The notes beneath the pieces were generated by a model. The model searched no databases. It had not been told where the DNA came from and was given only the letters and a program-made list of their open reading frames with translations. DNA of 64,000 bases, taken from NCBI GenBank assembly GCA_963750045.1, contig CAVVPD010000003.1:248001-312000 (forward strand), in the 5' to 3' direction. Below are positions 26,936-38,197 of the stretch, one piece after another (position 1 is the first letter of the stretch; the number at the start of each line of letters is the position of its first letter). A program made the translations under genes and the position numbers. The DNA is from DASUAS01 sp963750045. Its GTDB lineage: Bacteria; Actinomycetota; Acidimicrobiia; IMCC26256; DASPTH01.

Positions 26936-28942
26936 CAGTTGCTCTGCTCGGCCGGGGTGGGTGGTGCGATCACGACCGGGGCCGGGGTCTGGCCGGGAGC
27001 GTTGAGGTAGTCGATGACACGACGCACGATCGGCGCGGCCACGTTCGCCCCGAAGCCGCCCTGCTCGACCATGGCCACGACGACGTACTGCCCGAACAAC
27101 GGGTCGTTGTCCGGGTTGACGATCGCCGCGAACCACGACGTGTCCTGCTTGGGTGTGCGTTGTGCGGTCCCGGTCTTGCCGATGACCTTGACCCCGGAAT
27201 AGTCGCTGAACGCGCCGAACGCCGTCCCGTTCGGGTCGTTCACCGCGCCCGCGAGCCCGACCTCGATCGGTTGGCGGACCGCGGGCGTGAGCCCGGTGGT
27301 GCGCTTGACCTGCTTGTCGATGGTGTGGAGCAGGGTGCCGAACTGCCCCGGCGGGAGCCCGGCGCTGCTCGCGGTGATCTGGTCGACCAGCCGCGGCGTG
27401 TAGAGCGTGCCGCCGTTGGCGAAGGCGGCGTAGCCGTTGGCCAGTTGGAGCGGCGTGACCAGCACGTCACCCTGGCCGACCGCGAGGCTCGCGCTGTCGC
27501 CCCGGCGCCAGATCTGGCCGTCCGGGCTGTCGGGGTTCAGCGTCACCCGGTACTCGTGGTCGGGGACGACGCCGGCCTGGTCGCCGAGGCCGATGCCGGT
27601 CAGCTCGCCGAACCCGTAGGTCCGAGCGAGGTGCTGGATCCCGTTGCCGACGGGGTGATCGGCGTCGGGAACCTTGTCCCCCGAGAGATCGCCGGTGAAG
27701 CCCTTGGCCTTGCCCTCGTCGCGGTAGCGGTTCCAGAACTCGTTGCCCACAGAGTAGAAGTACACGTCGCTGGAGACCGTGAGGGCGGATGGGAGATCCC
27801 GCGACCCGAGCACGGCGCCACCCGCGTTGCAGCGCTTCTCGTCGTTGCCGAACACGAAGCAGCCGGGCGGGTCCTCGACGTTGACGTGGTTGGCACCGTC
27901 GGCGTACAGCCCGGTCTGCAACATCGCCATCGAGGTGAACGCCTTGAACGTCGAGCCGGGAGCGTACGGGGTCAGCGCGCGGTTGATCAACGGGTTCGCC
28001 GGGTCGTTGAAGTACTGGTCGGCATTGCCGGCGACGAAGTCGTTGGGGTTGAAGCTGGGGTTGGAGGCCATCGCCACCACCGACCCGGTGCGGGCGTCGA
28101 GCACCACCACCGCACCGGCGTTGGCGGCGTAGTAGTTCCCGGTGTCGGGGTCGACCAGGTTGCGGGCACCGTCCATGCCCTGCTGCAGCGACTCCTCGGC
28201 GATGTGCTGGGCGGCGAGGTCGACGGTCAGGTGCACGTCGTGGCCCGCCTCGGGCTTCTTGACCTGCACCACGTCCACCGCGCGACCCTGGTTGTCGAGC
28301 ACGACCTTCTTCTTCCCCGGGGTGCCGCGGAGCTCGGATTCGAACATCTGCTCGATGCCGGTCTTGCCGATGGTGTCGGTCGGCTGGTAGCCGTCACCCG
28401 GGTGCTGCTTCAGCTCGGCATCGTTGATCTGTCCGACGTAGCCGAGCAGGTCGGCCGCCTGGTAGTCCTTCGGGTACACCCGCTCGGCGGTGCGGCTCAC
28501 CGAGATCTGCGGGAACTCGTCGCGGTGCTCGATCACGTACAGCACGGTGTCGAGGTCGACGTTCTCGGCGATCGGGACGGGGAGGTACAGACGCGTACTG
28601 CGTGTTGTCGATGCGCTTGTCGATCTCGGCGGCGTCGATCCCGAGCCTCGGACCCAGGTTCTGCTCCAGGGTGACCCGCTCCGCCGGGGTCAACTTCTGA
28701 CGATCCACGACGAGGGTCGTGACCGGGACCGTCTCCGCGAGCGCCACGCCCTTGCTGTCGTAGATGGTGCCGCGGATCGCCGGCACCTGCACGAAGTGGT
28801 CGCGGTTCTGCTCCGCGGCGACGGCCAGCTGCTCGCCCCCGGCCACTTGGAGGAACCACAGGCGCGTGAGCAGCCCGCCGAAGAGGGCGAGCACGACCAC
28901 GCCGACGACGGCCAGTCGCCGGTGGCTGTTCCCCTCGTTCAC
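26935..28942 (-). CDS. mrdA: penicillin-binding protein 2 (elongation transpeptidase), frameshifted near 28594
   Basis: Class B PBP that crosslinks peptidoglycan with RodA, about 668 residues corrected. One N-terminal membrane helix (LAVVGVVVLALFGGLLTRLWF), dimerisation domain with RGTIYDSKG, then transpeptidase domain with active Ser in APGSTFKAFTS (SxxK), SSDVYFYSV (SxN-like, SSD) and IGKTGTAQ (KTG). One extra base near 28592-28596 separates RIDNTQY from LYLPVPIAENVDLDTVLYVIEHRDEFP. GTG start at 28942, 55 nt after mreD. In-frame elsewhere and all catalytic boxes present, so the gene is almost surely functional. Confidence 0.94.
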
Positions 28943-28997
28943 GCCGGCCCGCCGTTCAAGACCTGCCAGTTTCGCCGATGCGTCGCCCGGCCGAGCA

Positions 28998-29510
28998 TCA
29001 CCCGCGGATCCGCCAGGTCGCGCCGGTGTCCTCGCGGCGGGCGGCCCGGCGCACGATCGGGAAGACCAGCGGGGCGATCAGGGCGTCGAAGAGCGCCGAG
29101 ATCACCACGATCTTCAGGCTGTTGAAGGAGAGGAAGCCGGATTGGCCCACCACTGCGCCCGCGGTGAGGAACACCAGCCCCCCGAACAGGCCGCCGACGC
29201 CGCCGAGGACCGGCGCCAGCCAAGGGGTGGTGCGCACCACGCCGGCCTGGAACACCCCGACCGCGTATCCGGTGATCGCGAACGACAGCGCCGACAGGCC
29301 CAGCGGGGTGGTCAGGAAGAGGTCGATGGCGAGCCCCATCACGAAGCCGAAGATGGCGCCGCTGTCGGCGCCATCTTCGTAGGCGACCGCCAGCACGGCG
29401 ACCAGGCCGATCTGAGGGGCCACGTCGTCGACGCGCAGATGGGTGAAGAGGGTCGTCTGGAGCACGACGCAGGCGAGCACGACGAAGCCGAGACGGATGC
29501 GGCGGATCAC
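28998..29510 (-). CDS. mreD: rod shape-determining protein MreD
   Basis: Small polytopic membrane protein of 170 residues with about five helices (IRLGFVVLACVVLQTTLFTHL, PQIGLVAVLAVAYEDG, GAIFGFVMGLAIDLFLTTPLGLSALSF, and more). It links MreC to the RodA/PBP2 elongasome. GTG at 29510 overlaps the mreC stop (GTGA). Sequence conservation in MreD is low, so the call depends partly on its place between mreC and mrdA. Confidence 0.9.
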   Translation of the reverse strand: MIRRIRLGFVVLACVVLQTTLFTHLRVDDVAPQIGLVAVLAVAYEDGADSGAIFGFVMGLAIDLFLTTPLGLSALSFAITGYAVGVFQAGVVRTTPWLAPVLGGVGGLFGGLVFLTAGAVVGQSGFLSFNSLKIVVISALFDALIAPLVFPIVRRAARREDTGATWRIRG

Positions 29511-30373
29511 GGCGCCGCCGGCGTGTACTTCAGGACCTTCACGAAGTTCAGTGCGTCGAGGTCGACCACCGGGCGCAGCTCGGCGTCGCGCGCGATCGCC
29601 CCGCCCGCGCCGACGTCGTGCACGACCGTGCCGATGACGAGGCCCTGCGGGAACGACTCGGTGGGACGTCCGAGGGTGACGGCGACGTCGCCCTTCTTCA
29701 TGGTCACGAACGTGCCGGACTCGCCGATCACCGAGAACCGCAGGAGGCCACTGTCGCGTTGGCCGGCCGCCGCGCCCTTCGGTCCGTACACGCCCTTGTC
29801 CTGCACGAGCTGCGCGCCGGCGCCGAAGTTGGCGTCGTCGATGCGGCGGACGATCGCGCTCGTCTTCGATACCGAGAACACCTGACCTACCAGGGCGGAC
29901 GCGTCGGTGCCGTTCATGACCACCGGCATCCCCCGCGCGATCCCCGCGTCGCTGCCCTTGGAGATCCGGAAGGTGCGCGAGAAGTTGTCCGAGCTCTGCG
30001 TGACGACCTCGGCGACGACACCGTTCGCGTCGGCGATGTCGGGCAGATCCACGATCCCCTTGAGCGCGTTGAGCTCGGCGAGCGACCCCTTGGCCGCCGC
30101 GATCTCGCTCTTCGCCGCGTCGAGCTGCTCGCGCAAGCGCGTGTTCTCGTCCTGCAGCTCGCTGGCGCGCCCCAGACCGTCGAGCCAGTCGCTGGCCGGG
30201 TTGATCACGTCGTCGGCGAGGGATTGCAGCGGGGAGACGACGTCCTGGGCTGCGGTCCGGGCCGAGTTGATGACTCCGGACCCCCGTTCGTCGAGCGACA
30301 CCAGGGCGAGGGCAGTGAGGACCAGCAGGACGAGCGTGAGGCGACGACGACGATCCTGGCGATAGACGACCAC
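29507..30373 (-). CDS. mreC: rod shape-determining protein MreC
   Basis: Bitopic protein of 288 residues: short basic cytoplasmic N-terminus, one membrane helix (LTLVLLVLTALALVSL), a coiled coil (about 65-100, ELQDENTRLREQLDAAKSEI), then the beta-rich MreC domain (VVAEVVTQSSDNFSRTFRISKGSDAGIARGMPVV). It is the periplasmic scaffold of the elongation machinery. GTG start at 30373, 27 nt after the mreB stop. Confidence 0.94.
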   Translation of the reverse strand: MVVYRQDRRRRLTLVLLVLTALALVSLDERGSGVINSARTAAQDVVSPLQSLADDVINPASDWLDGLGRASELQDENTRLREQLDAAKSEIAAAKGSLAELNALKGIVDLPDIADANGVVAEVVTQSSDNFSRTFRISKGSDAGIARGMPVVMNGTDASALVGQVFSVSKTSAIVRRIDDANFGAGAQLVQDKGVYGPKGAAAGQRDSGLLRFSVIGESGTFVTMKKGDVAVTLGRPTESFPQGLVIGTVVHDVGAGGAIARDAELRPVVDLDALNFVKVLKYTPAAP

Positions 30374-30400
30374 GGTGCTCGAACGCCCCTCGCGGGGCGG

Positions 30401-31438
<1,038 letters not shown>

Positions 31439-31519
31439 AGGGAAAGGGGCTCCAAGGGGAGGGCTCGCGTTCGCGACAGGTTAGCCGGGGCTCCTTTGAC
31501 GGTCGACCCCGCTCGTCTC

Positions 31520-31933
31520 CTACCGGAGATCCGGGAAGAACAGCGCGATCTCTCGCTCGGCGGACTCGGGCCCGTCGGAGCCGTGGACGAGGTTCTCGCC
31601 GGTTTCGAGCGCGAGGTCGCCGCGGATCGTTCCCGGCGCGGCGTCCCGGGGGTTGGTGACACCCATCAGGCCCCGGACGACCTTCCAGGTGTCGTCGCCA
31701 CCTTCGATCACCATGGCCACCAGCGGGCCCCGGGTGATGAACGCGACCAGTTCGGCAAAGAACGGGCGCTCCCGGTGCTCGTCGTAGTGACGGCCCGCGA
31801 GCTCGGCGTCGATGGTGCGCAACTCGAGGGCGGCGACGGTGAGGCCCTTGCGCTCGAGCCGGCCGATGATCTCCCCGACCAGGCCGCGCTCGACCGCGTC
31901 GGGCTTGCAGAGGACGAGAGTACGGATGCTCAT
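31520..31933 (-). CDS. ndk: nucleoside diphosphate kinase
   Basis: Transfers gamma-phosphate from ATP to nucleoside diphosphates. 137 residues with N-terminal RTLVLCKPDAVERGLVGEII, RGPLVAMVIEG, and the phospho-His117 in GENLVHGSDGPESAEREIALFF. It sits between folC and mreB in the same direction, 23 nt from folC. Confidence 0.97.
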   Translation of the reverse strand: MSIRTLVLCKPDAVERGLVGEIIGRLERKGLTVAALELRTIDAELAGRHYDEHRERPFFAELVAFITRGPLVAMVIEGGDDTWKVVRGLMGVTNPRDAAPGTIRGDLALETGENLVHGSDGPESAEREIALFFPDLR

Positions 31934-31956
31934 GGGCAGGTCAAGCTAGCGGAAGG

Positions 31957-33276
31957 TCACGACGGCACCAGCAACGACCGGGCCGGGCTGACGACGTAGA
32001 GCGACCCGGTGATCACGACCTCCCCGTCGGCGGGCGCCGCATCGATCGCGAACCTCACCGCGTCGAGGACGTCGTCGACCACGTCGACGCGCGTCTTGTC
32101 GACGCCCAACTCGTACGCGGCCGTGGCGACGACGTGAGGGTCGTGACCGCGGGGGCTCTGCGGCCGGCAGCACACCACCCACGCGGCATCGAGCACGCCG
32201 AGCGCGTCGAGCATCTCGTGCGGCTCCTTCTCGCGCATCAACCCCACGACCAACGTGCGCGGCGAGGACGCGAACTCCTCGGCCAGCGCGGCGCGCAACG
32301 CGCGCGCGCCGGCGACGTTCTTCACTCCGTCGAGCAACACGAGCGGCTGGTGACCCACGACTTCGAGGCGCCCCGGGGCGCGCACGCCCAGGAACGCGTC
32401 GGTGACGATCTGGGGATCGAGCGCGCGGCCGAGGAACGACTCCGCGGCCGCGAGCGCGACCGCGGCATTGTCGGCCTGGTGCGCACCGTGCAACGCGAGA
32501 AACACCTCGCGATACGTCGCCAGCGGCGTGTACAGATCGAGCACACGACCGCCGACCGCGAGCCGGTTGGAGCGCACACCGAAGTCGACGTCGCGCCGCA
32601 CGACCTGCGCGGCATCGCGCGCGAGGAAGAACGGCACCAGCTCGGGAGCGGTCTCCCCGAGCACGAGGATCGAACCCGGTTTCACGATGCCCGCCTTCTC
32701 CGCGGCGATGTCTTCGAGCGTCGGGCCGATGTACTCGACGTGGTCGATGCTCACGTTGGTGACGACCGCGACCGCGGCGTCGACGACGTTGGTCGCGTCG
32801 CCGCTCCCCCCGAGCCCCACCTCCACGACCGCGGCGTCGACGGCCACGTCCCCGAACCAGCGGAGCGCGGCGGCGGTGAGGATCTCGAAGTAGCTGGGGG
32901 CGTCCGGGAGCAGGTCCTCCACCGCCGCCACCGCCACCAGGAGGTCGTCGAGGGTGGCGTCGTCGACCGGCTCGCCGTTGCGCGCCATCCGCTCGTTGAC
33001 CCGTTCCAGGTGGGGGCTGGTGTAGGTGCCGGTGCCGAGGCCGGCCGCCTCGAGCAGGGCGGCGGTCATCCGGGCCACCGAGGTCTTGCCGTTGGTGCCG
33101 GTCAGGTGCACCGCCGGGTACTCGAGCTCCGGGGAGCCGAGCAGCTCCATGAGCGGGCGCTCGCGTTCGACCGCCAGCAGCCGTGTGCCCGCGCCGCCAC
33201 GCGCGGGGACGCCGACGCCGGTCTCGAGGTTGACGTGGGCGTCGAGCCAGGCCCGCGCGTCGCGCGCGTCGAGCAT
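31957..33276 (-). CDS. folC: bifunctional folylpolyglutamate/dihydrofolate synthase-like ligase
   Basis: Adds glutamate to folates (and in bacteria often to dihydropteroate), 439 residues. Mur-ligase P-loop HLTGTNGKTSVARM, TSPHLERVNERM, VVEVGLGGSGDATNV, NVSIDHVEYIGPTLEDIAAEKAGI (HxxxLG-type). The C-terminal domain usually has DGAHNP, but here it reads LLDGVKNVAGA, so the conserved His is replaced. The ATG at 33276 overlaps the valS stop (TGATG). Position after valS is the classic one, which supports the name. Confidence 0.9.
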   Translation of the reverse strand: MLDARDARAWLDAHVNLETGVGVPARGGAGTRLLAVERERPLMELLGSPELEYPAVHLTGTNGKTSVARMTAALLEAAGLGTGTYTSPHLERVNERMARNGEPVDDATLDDLLVAVAAVEDLLPDAPSYFEILTAAALRWFGDVAVDAAVVEVGLGGSGDATNVVDAAVAVVTNVSIDHVEYIGPTLEDIAAEKAGIVKPGSILVLGETAPELVPFFLARDAAQVVRRDVDFGVRSNRLAVGGRVLDLYTPLATYREVFLALHGAHQADNAAVALAAAESFLGRALDPQIVTDAFLGVRAPGRLEVVGHQPLVLLDGVKNVAGARALRAALAEEFASSPRTLVVGLMREKEPHEMLDALGVLDAAWVVCCRPQSPRGHDPHVVATAAYELGVDKTRVDVVDDVLDAVRFAIDAAPADGEVVITGSLYVVSPARSLLVPS

Positions 33277-35828
33277 CACTCGGGGTCGACGAGCGTGACT
33301 TCCACCGCGAACTCGTCGGCCTCAACCAGTTCGGGCTCACCGACGATCCGACCGGCGTCGCGCACGTCCGTCAGTGCAGGGCGGAGCGACGCGAGGAACG
33401 CACTCGGTGCGCGCACGACGAGGTGCGTGACGTCGGTACGCATCGAACGCTTCGCCGTGCTCTTCGCCTTGCGGATCTCACCGAGCACCGTTGCCGCCGC
33501 GGGATACACCGCGAGCTCGGCGTCGCGCGGCGTGCCGAATGCGTCGGCACGCGGCCATTCGCTGCGGTGCACCGAGCCTTCGCGCCACCACGACCACACC
33601 TCTTCGGTGACGAACGGCAGGTGCGGCGCGAACAACCGCAGCAACGTCTCGAGCGCGGTCGCCAGCGCGGCACGCGCCGAGCTCGCCGCCGCTTCGCCGG
33701 AACCGCCGTAGGCGCGACCCTTCACCAGCTCCAGGTAGTCGTCGCAGTAGCTCCAGAAGAAGCGCTCGGTCGAGTCGAGCGCGCGCGCGTAGTCATAGGT
33801 CTCGAACGACGCGGTCGCCTGTTCGACGAGCACCGCGAGGCTCGCGAGCATCGAACGGTCGAGCGTCTCGGTCGCCGCTTCGACCGGCAGGACCTCGTCG
33901 CCCATCACCCCGAGCGCGAACTTCGAGGCGTTGAGGATCTTGATCGCAAGCCGGCGGCCCACCTTCATCTGGCCCTCGTCGACCGCGGTGTCGACCCCCG
34001 GTCGCCCGCTCGCCGCCCAGTACCGCATCGCGTCGGCGCCGAACCGGCGGATCGGCTCCATGGGGGTGACCACGTTGCCCTTGCTCTTCGACATCTTCTT
34101 GCGGTCCGGGTCGAGCACCCAGCCCGAGATGGCCGCGTCACTCCACGGCAGGCACCCGAACTCGAAGTGCGAGCGCACGATGGTCGAGAACAGCCACGTG
34201 CGGATGATCTCGAACGCCTGCGGGCGCAGGTCCATCGGGAACACGCGCCCGAAGAGGTCGGGGTCGTCCTCCCACCCGGCCGCGATCTCGGGGGTGAGCG
34301 ACGACGTCGCCCACGTGTCCATGACGTCGGGGTCGGCCACGAACCCGCCCGCCTTGCCCCGCTGGTCCTCGGTGAAGCCGGCGGGCACGTCGCTGGTCGG
34401 GTCGACGGGCAGGCGCGCCTCGTCGGGCGCGAGCGGGCGCCCGTAGTCGACCTCGCCGTCGGCGTCGAGCGGGTACCAGAGCGGGAACGGCACCCCGAAG
34501 TAGCGCTGGCGGCTGATCAACCAGTCCGAGTTGAGCCCTTCGACCCAGCTCTCGTAGCGGCTACGCATGTGCGCGGGGTGCCACGCGAGCTCGCGCCCGC
34601 GCGCCAGGAACTGCTCGCGCAGCTCGGGGTCGCGGCCGCCGTTGCGGATGTACCACTGGCGCGACGACACGATCTCGAGGGGCCGGTCGCCGCGTTCGTA
34701 GAACTTCACCGGGTGGGTGATCGCCTTGGGCTCGCCGACGAGATCGCCCGACTCCGCCAGCAACTCGACGATCCGCGCCTGGGCCTGCTTGGCGGTCTTA
34801 CCCGCCAGCTCCGCGTAGCGCGCATCCGCCGCGGGTGCGGCGGCGCCCCAGTCGGGCGACTCGGGGAGGAGGCGCCCGTCTCGCCCGATTGCGGTGCGCG
34901 TCGGCAGCCGCAGCTCGCGCCACCACACCACGTCGGTGGTGTCACCGAAGGTGCAGATCATCGCGATGCCCGACCCCTTCTCGGGATCGGCGAGCGGGTG
35001 GGCCAGCACCGGCACCCGCACCCCGAACAGCGGGGTGGTGACCTCGTGGTCGAAACGGGGTGAGTACCGCTCGTCGTCGGGATGGGCGACCAGCGCCACG
35101 CACGCGGGGATCAGCTCGGGTCGCGTCGTCTCGATCACGATGTCGGCCTCGCCGTCGGTCCCGCCGAACCGGACGCCGTGGTACGCGCCGGGAAGCTCGC
35201 GGTCCTCGAGCTCCGCCTGCGACACCGCCATGCGGAAGTCGACGTCCCAGAGCGTGGGCGCTTCCGACTGGTAGGCCTCGCCCCGCGCCAGCATGCGGAG
35301 GAACGCGCGTTGCGAGGCTCGCCGGGCCCGCTCGCCGATGGTCGTGTAGGTGGTCGCCCAGTCCACCGAGAGGCCGAGGGTGCGCCAGAGCTCCTCGAAC
35401 TTCTGCTCGTCCTCGACCACGAGGCGGTCGCAGAGCTCCACGAAGTTCTGCCGGCTGATCGGGATCTCCTGCTTGCCCGGCTTCTCGGGCGGCACGAACC
35501 CGGCGTCGTAGGGCAACGAGGGATCGCACCGCACCCCGAAGTAATTCTGCACCCGCCGTTCGGTCGGAACGCCGTTGTCGTCCCAGCCCATCGGGTAGAA
35601 CACCTCGCGCCCGCGCATCCGCTGGAAGCGGGCGATGGTGTCGGTGTGGGTGTAGGAGAACACGTGGCCCACGTGGAGGGAACCGCTCACGGTTGGTGGT
35701 GGCGTGTCGATCGCGTACACCTGCTCGCGCGCCTTGGTGCGGTCGAACGCGTACGTACCGTCGGCGTCCCAGCGGGCCGCCCACTTGTCCTCCAGCCCGT
35801 CGAGGCTCGGCTTCTCGGGGACGCTCAT
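33276..35828 (-). CDS. valS: valyl-tRNA synthetase
   Basis: Class I aminoacyl-tRNA synthetase of 850 residues. HIGH-type motif GSLHVGHVFSYTHTD, TERRVQNYFGVRCDPSLPYD, editing domain (about 180-330), WFSTIVRSHFE region, KMSKSKGNV, and anticodon-binding C-terminal domain. The protein is a little shorter than E. coli ValRS and lacks the long C-terminal coiled coil. Starts with MSVPEKPSLDGLEDKWAARW. Confidence 0.97.
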   Translation of the reverse strand: MSVPEKPSLDGLEDKWAARWDADGTYAFDRTKAREQVYAIDTPPPTVSGSLHVGHVFSYTHTDTIARFQRMRGREVFYPMGWDDNGVPTERRVQNYFGVRCDPSLPYDAGFVPPEKPGKQEIPISRQNFVELCDRLVVEDEQKFEELWRTLGLSVDWATTYTTIGERARRASQRAFLRMLARGEAYQSEAPTLWDVDFRMAVSQAELEDRELPGAYHGVRFGGTDGEADIVIETTRPELIPACVALVAHPDDERYSPRFDHEVTTPLFGVRVPVLAHPLADPEKGSGIAMICTFGDTTDVVWWRELRLPTRTAIGRDGRLLPESPDWGAAAPAADARYAELAGKTAKQAQARIVELLAESGDLVGEPKAITHPVKFYERGDRPLEIVSSRQWYIRNGGRDPELREQFLARGRELAWHPAHMRSRYESWVEGLNSDWLISRQRYFGVPFPLWYPLDADGEVDYGRPLAPDEARLPVDPTSDVPAGFTEDQRGKAGGFVADPDVMDTWATSSLTPEIAAGWEDDPDLFGRVFPMDLRPQAFEIIRTWLFSTIVRSHFEFGCLPWSDAAISGWVLDPDRKKMSKSKGNVVTPMEPIRRFGADAMRYWAASGRPGVDTAVDEGQMKVGRRLAIKILNASKFALGVMGDEVLPVEAATETLDRSMLASLAVLVEQATASFETYDYARALDSTERFFWSYCDDYLELVKGRAYGGSGEAAASSARAALATALETLLRLFAPHLPFVTEEVWSWWREGSVHRSEWPRADAFGTPRDAELAVYPAAATVLGEIRKAKSTAKRSMRTDVTHLVVRAPSAFLASLRPALTDVRDAGRIVGEPELVEADEFAVEVTLVDPE

Positions 35829-35838
35829 GCTTCCGAGT

Positions 35839-36853
35839 CTACGAAGCGACCGCCGCGCGCTCGATCTCTGCCCGGATCATCGAACGGATCGCCACCCACA
35901 CGAGGATGTTGAACACGAGGCCGGCGACGCCCGCGAGCTGCTCCTGCGCGAACTCGAAGACCTGGGTCACGAAGATCTGGACGAGCATCCCGCGCTCGAA
36001 CCATCGGTAGGCCGACAGCCGATGGTGCTTGAGCCGCGCCACGCCGACGACGATGAGCGCGCCCGACACCCCGCTCGACAGGACCGTCGCCCACTCCTCG
36101 AAGCCCTTCACCCCGCTGTGGTCGAGGGCGAGCAGCAACGCGGTGAGCAACTGGACGGAACCGATGATCACGAACCACCACGTGATCAGCCGCACGAACC
36201 ATCGCCGCCGGGTCAGGCCGAGGTACCAGTTGCGCACCGCGACCCCCGAGCGCTCCATGTGGCTCGGCTTCGGGTCCGGGAGCCCCGACGCGTCGGCGAG
36301 GAGCCCGCGGACCTGGAGGCCGAACGCGCTCGGCCCCGCAGTGTCGTCGAGCAGTGACAGCGCGGCCCGGCGGCGCGGTTCGCTCAACTCGCCGATGGCG
36401 GCCGCCTTCAACGCCTCCAGCCCGTTGAGGACCGCTTCGTCCTGGCCGAGCGAGCGGCGCTGGATCCCCCGGAAGACGAGGTACATGGCGATGAACGTCA
36501 TGTAGATGAGGGCGATGGTCGGCTTGAAGAAGTAGTTGACGTCGCGGGTGATGAACTTCCCGAGCTCGTCGATGAACCATCCGAACCCGCACCCGCCGAT
36601 GAACGCGATGAACGTCCGGTTGTTCGGGGCGAGGAACGCGATCGAGAACACGATGGCGATCGCCATCATCAGCGCGCCCCAGATCGCGTGCGAGATGTGC
36701 AGCGTGCCGTTGCCGAGCTGCGGGTACCCGGTGATGATCAGGAAGACGCGGTTCCCGAGCACGGATCCGATCGCGGCAGACAAGGAACAGGTCGAGCCGG
36801 CGACCGAGGTCTGCGCTGCGGAGCGCGAACCTCGGGAGGCGCGCTCGGCTCAT
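35839..36853 (-). CDS. polytopic membrane protein of unknown function, frameshifted near 36782
   Basis: About 337 residues when one extra base in AA at 36782-36783 is removed. That joins MSRARLPRFALRSADLGRRLDLFL to SAAIGSVLGNRVFLIITGYPQLGN. Four N-terminal helices (to about 135), a soluble middle region of roughly 90 residues, then three or four more helices toward the C-terminus. The motif GGCGFGWFIDELGKFITRDVNYFF stands out as the most conserved-looking loop. No family name is recognised beyond a general conserved actinobacterial membrane protein. It ends 10 nt before the valS start and may be its cotranscript. Confidence 0.7.
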
Positions 36854-36893
36854 CGCTCCCGCTCGTGGTGCCGCCCCGCCCCGGAACGCTCGC

Positions 36894-38150
36894 TCACGCT
36901 GAGCGGCGCTCGCCTTCGTCGGTCGTGATGAGCGTCGGGTGCACGCGGTCCATCACAACCGCCCGGTCGATCACGCACCGGCTGATGTCGGTGCGACTGG
37001 GAAGGTCGTACATCACCTCGAGCAGCACGCCCTCGAGGATCGCCCGCAGCCCGCGCGCACCGGTGCCCCGCTTCAGGGCTTCGTCGCCGACCGCGTCGAG
37101 CGCGTCGTCGGTGAACACCAGTTCGACGTCGTCGAAGTGGAAGAACTTCTGGTACTGCTTCAGCAACGCGTTCTTGGGCTCGACGAGGATGCGGATGAGG
37201 GCGTCCTTGTCGAGGTTGTTCACCGCGCTGATCACCGGAAGGCGACCGACGAACTCGGGGATGAGCCCGAACTTCAGGAGGTCCTCCGGCAGGACCGAGC
37301 GCAGGATCGTGCCGACGTCCTTCTCCTCCGAGCGGCGAACGTCGGCCCCGAATCCGATCCCCTGGTTGCCGGTGCGCGTCTCGATGAGACGCTCGATCCC
37401 GGCGAAGGCGCCGCCGCAGATGAAGAGGATGTTCGTGGTGTCGATCTGGATGAACTCCTGGTGCGGGTGCTTGCGCCCACCCTGGGGCGGCACCGACGCG
37501 GTCGTCCCCTCGAGGATCTTGAGCAACGCCTGCTGCACGCCCTCGCCCGACACGTCACGCGTGATCGACGGGTTCTCGGCCTTGCGGGCGATCTTGTCGA
37601 TCTCGTCGATGTAGATGATCCCGGTCTCGGCCTTCTTCACGTCGTAGTCGGCGGCCTGGATGAGCTTCAGCAGGATGTTCTCGACGTCTTCGCCCACGTA
37701 GCCCGCCTCGGTGAGCGCGGTCGCGTCGGCGATGGCGAACGGCACCTTCAGCAGCCGCGCCAGGGTCTGGGCGAGCAGCGTCTTGCCGCAGCCGGTCGGG
37801 CCGATCAGCAGGATGTTCGACTTCTGGAGCTCGACGTCGGGGTCGCCGTACGCGCCCGCCTGCACCCGCTTGTAGTGGTTGTAGACCGCAACCGAGAGGA
37901 TCTTCTTGGCCTGCTCCTGGCCGATCACGTAGTCGTTCAGGTACTCGTAGATCTCACGAGGCTTGGGGAGCTCGTCGAACTTCACCTCGGAGCTCTGCGA
38001 GAGCTCCTCTTCGATGATCTCGTTGCACAGGTCGATGCACTCGTCGCAGATGTAGACGCCGGGCCCGGCGATCAGCTTCTTGACCTGCTTCTGGCTCTTC
38101 CCGCAGAACGAGCACTTCAGCAGGTCGCCACCGTCACCGAACTTGGCCAC
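36894..38150 (-). CDS. clpX: ATP-dependent Clp protease ATP-binding subunit ClpX
   Basis: AAA+ unfoldase feeding ClpP, 418 residues. N-terminal C4 zinc finger (LLKCSFCGKSQKQVKKLIAGPGVYICDECIDLC), Walker A LLIGPTGCGKT, Walker B IIYIDEIDKIARK, pore region, GLIPEFVGRLPV and sensor-2 GTGARGLRAILE. GTG start at 38150 with a good AGGGGG ribosome site. Follows clpP by 47 nt. Confidence 0.97.
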   Translation of the reverse strand: MAKFGDGGDLLKCSFCGKSQKQVKKLIAGPGVYICDECIDLCNEIIEEELSQSSEVKFDELPKPREIYEYLNDYVIGQEQAKKILSVAVYNHYKRVQAGAYGDPDVELQKSNILLIGPTGCGKTLLAQTLARLLKVPFAIADATALTEAGYVGEDVENILLKLIQAADYDVKKAETGIIYIDEIDKIARKAENPSITRDVSGEGVQQALLKILEGTTASVPPQGGRKHPHQEFIQIDTTNILFICGGAFAGIERLIETRTGNQGIGFGADVRRSEEKDVGTILRSVLPEDLLKFGLIPEFVGRLPVISAVNNLDKDALIRILVEPKNALLKQYQKFFHFDDVELVFTDDALDAVGDEALKRGTGARGLRAILEGVLLEVMYDLPSRTDISRCVIDRAVVMDRVHPTLITTDEGERRSA

Positions 38151-38197
38151 GATTCCCCCTCCTGATCAACGACATTCGACCGACGCCGGTCGCTCGG

